The translations under genes and the position numbers were made by a program. A stretch of DNA of 5,867 nt from an uncultured Oscillospiraceae bacterium (GTDB taxonomy: Bacteria > Bacillota_A > Clostridia > Oscillospirales > Oscillospiraceae): NCBI GenBank assembly GCA_944386965.1, contig CALXDE010000135.1:1-5867 (forward strand), read 5' to 3'. The notes beneath the pieces are model-generated. The model had not been told where the DNA came from, searched no databases, and saw only the letters and a list, made by a program, of their open reading frames with translations. This document shows positions 5,333-5,867 of this stretch, one piece after another; within the stretch, counting starts at the first letter, position 1, and every line of letters starts with the position of its first letter.

Positions 5333-5867
5333 ATGCACAAGCAATACGGTCTGAACGAGCTGCGGGAGATGTTTTTGAAATTCTTCGAGACAAAGGGACA
5401 CCTGCGCCTCCCCAGCTTCTCCCTGATCCCCCAGAACGACGCGTCCCTGCTGCTCATCAACTCCGGCATGGCCCCCATGAAGCCCTGGTTCACCGGAGAG
5501 CAGGAGCCTCCCCGGCACCGGGTCACCACCTGCCAGAAGTGCATCCGCACCGGCGACATCGAGAACATCGGCCACACCGCCCGCCACGGCACCTACTTTG
5601 AGATGCTGGGCAACTTTTCCTTTGGGGACTACTTCAAGCGGGAGGCCATCCACTGGGCCTGGGAGTTTTTGACTTCCCCCGAGTGGGTGGGGCTGGAGCC
5701 TGACCGGCTGTACCCCTCCGTCTTTGCCGGCAACGAGACGACCCCCGCCGACGACGAGGCCTTCCGCATCTGGAACGAGGAGATCGGCATTCCCGCCGAG
5801 CGCATCTTCAAGTTCGGCAAGGAGGACAACTTCTGGGAGCACGGCTCCGGCCCCTGCGGCCCCTGCT
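5333..5867 (+). CDS. alaS: Alanyl-tRNA synthetase, N-terminal part
   Basis: The first 178 residues of alanyl-tRNA synthetase, cut by the window end; the full enzyme is usually about 870-880 residues. It is a class II synthetase that activates alanine with ATP and joins it to tRNA-Ala in the cytosol, recognising the G3-U70 pair. The visible part begins [18 protein letters not shown] and covers the start of the catalytic domain. It includes the motif 1 region ([20 protein letters not shown]), the class II motif 2 region ([19 protein letters not shown]) and the AlaRS hallmark GPCGPC just before the end. The sequence is open and undamaged throughout. It lies 79 nt after the hydrolase gene with no visible promoter of its own, so expression probably depends on readthrough from the alanine T-box about 2.7 kb upstream. 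Confidence 0.97.
   Translation, partial: MHKQYGLNELREMFLKFFETKGHLRLPSFSLIPQNDASLLLINSGMAPMKPWFTGEQEPPRHRVTTCQKCIRTGDIENIGHTARHGTYFEMLGNFSFGDYFKREAIHWAWEFLTSPEWVGLEPDRLYPSVFAGNETTPADDEAFRIWNEEIGIPAERIFKFGKEDNFWEHGSGPCGPC

Noticed and set aside
1..5867. CRISPR arrays, insertion sequences, tRNA or rRNA genes, phage or defence genes
   Set aside because: I found no regularly spaced direct repeats, transposase motifs, terminal inverted repeats around genes, tRNA cloverleafs or rRNA-like sequence in the window.

Overview
This 5.9 kb window is GC-rich chromosomal DNA from a Gram-positive anaerobe of the Clostridia, most likely an Oscillospiraceae-type gut bacterium such as a Flavonifractor or Intestinimonas relative. 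The evidence is a canonical T-box riboswitch, sigma-A promoters, AGGAGG-type ribosome binding sites, an aminopeptidase P-type gene near efp, and a CD1247-like zinc-ribbon protein after efp. The genus is inference.

Layout from left to right. (1) The 3' end of an M24-family Xaa-Pro aminopeptidase gene (1-440, +). (2) A 34-bp perfect palindrome (449-482) that serves as a shared terminator. (3) A convergent minus-strand RluA-family pseudouridine synthase gene (486-1130). (4) An AT-rich divergent promoter region (about 1155-1215) whose two -35 boxes touch each other. (5) efp (1249-1818, +) followed by a CD1247-like gene (1887-2309, +), then a terminator (2323-2355). (6) An extended -10 sigma-A promoter (2390-2417) driving a T-box leader (about 2424-2655) whose specifier reads GCC, alanine. 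(7) A lipoprotein gene with a DUF3887-like domain (2720-3124), overlapping by 4 bp a gene for a membrane-anchored alpha/beta hydrolase (3121-5253). (8) The 5' part of alaS, alanyl-tRNA synthetase (5333 to the window end).

How the parts fit. Most genes belong to translation: EF-P rescues ribosomes at proline runs, the aminopeptidase removes residues in front of proline, the pseudouridine synthase modifies structured RNA, and AlaRS charges tRNA-Ala. The most interesting arrangement is the last one. The alanine T-box is not next to alaS. Two cell-envelope genes of unknown role lie between them, with no terminator and no convincing promoter in the 79-bp gap before alaS. They therefore appear to be part of the alanine-starvation regulon. 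This suggests the testable idea that the outward-facing hydrolase and its lipoprotein partner have something to do with alanine in the envelope, but the sequence does not prove this.
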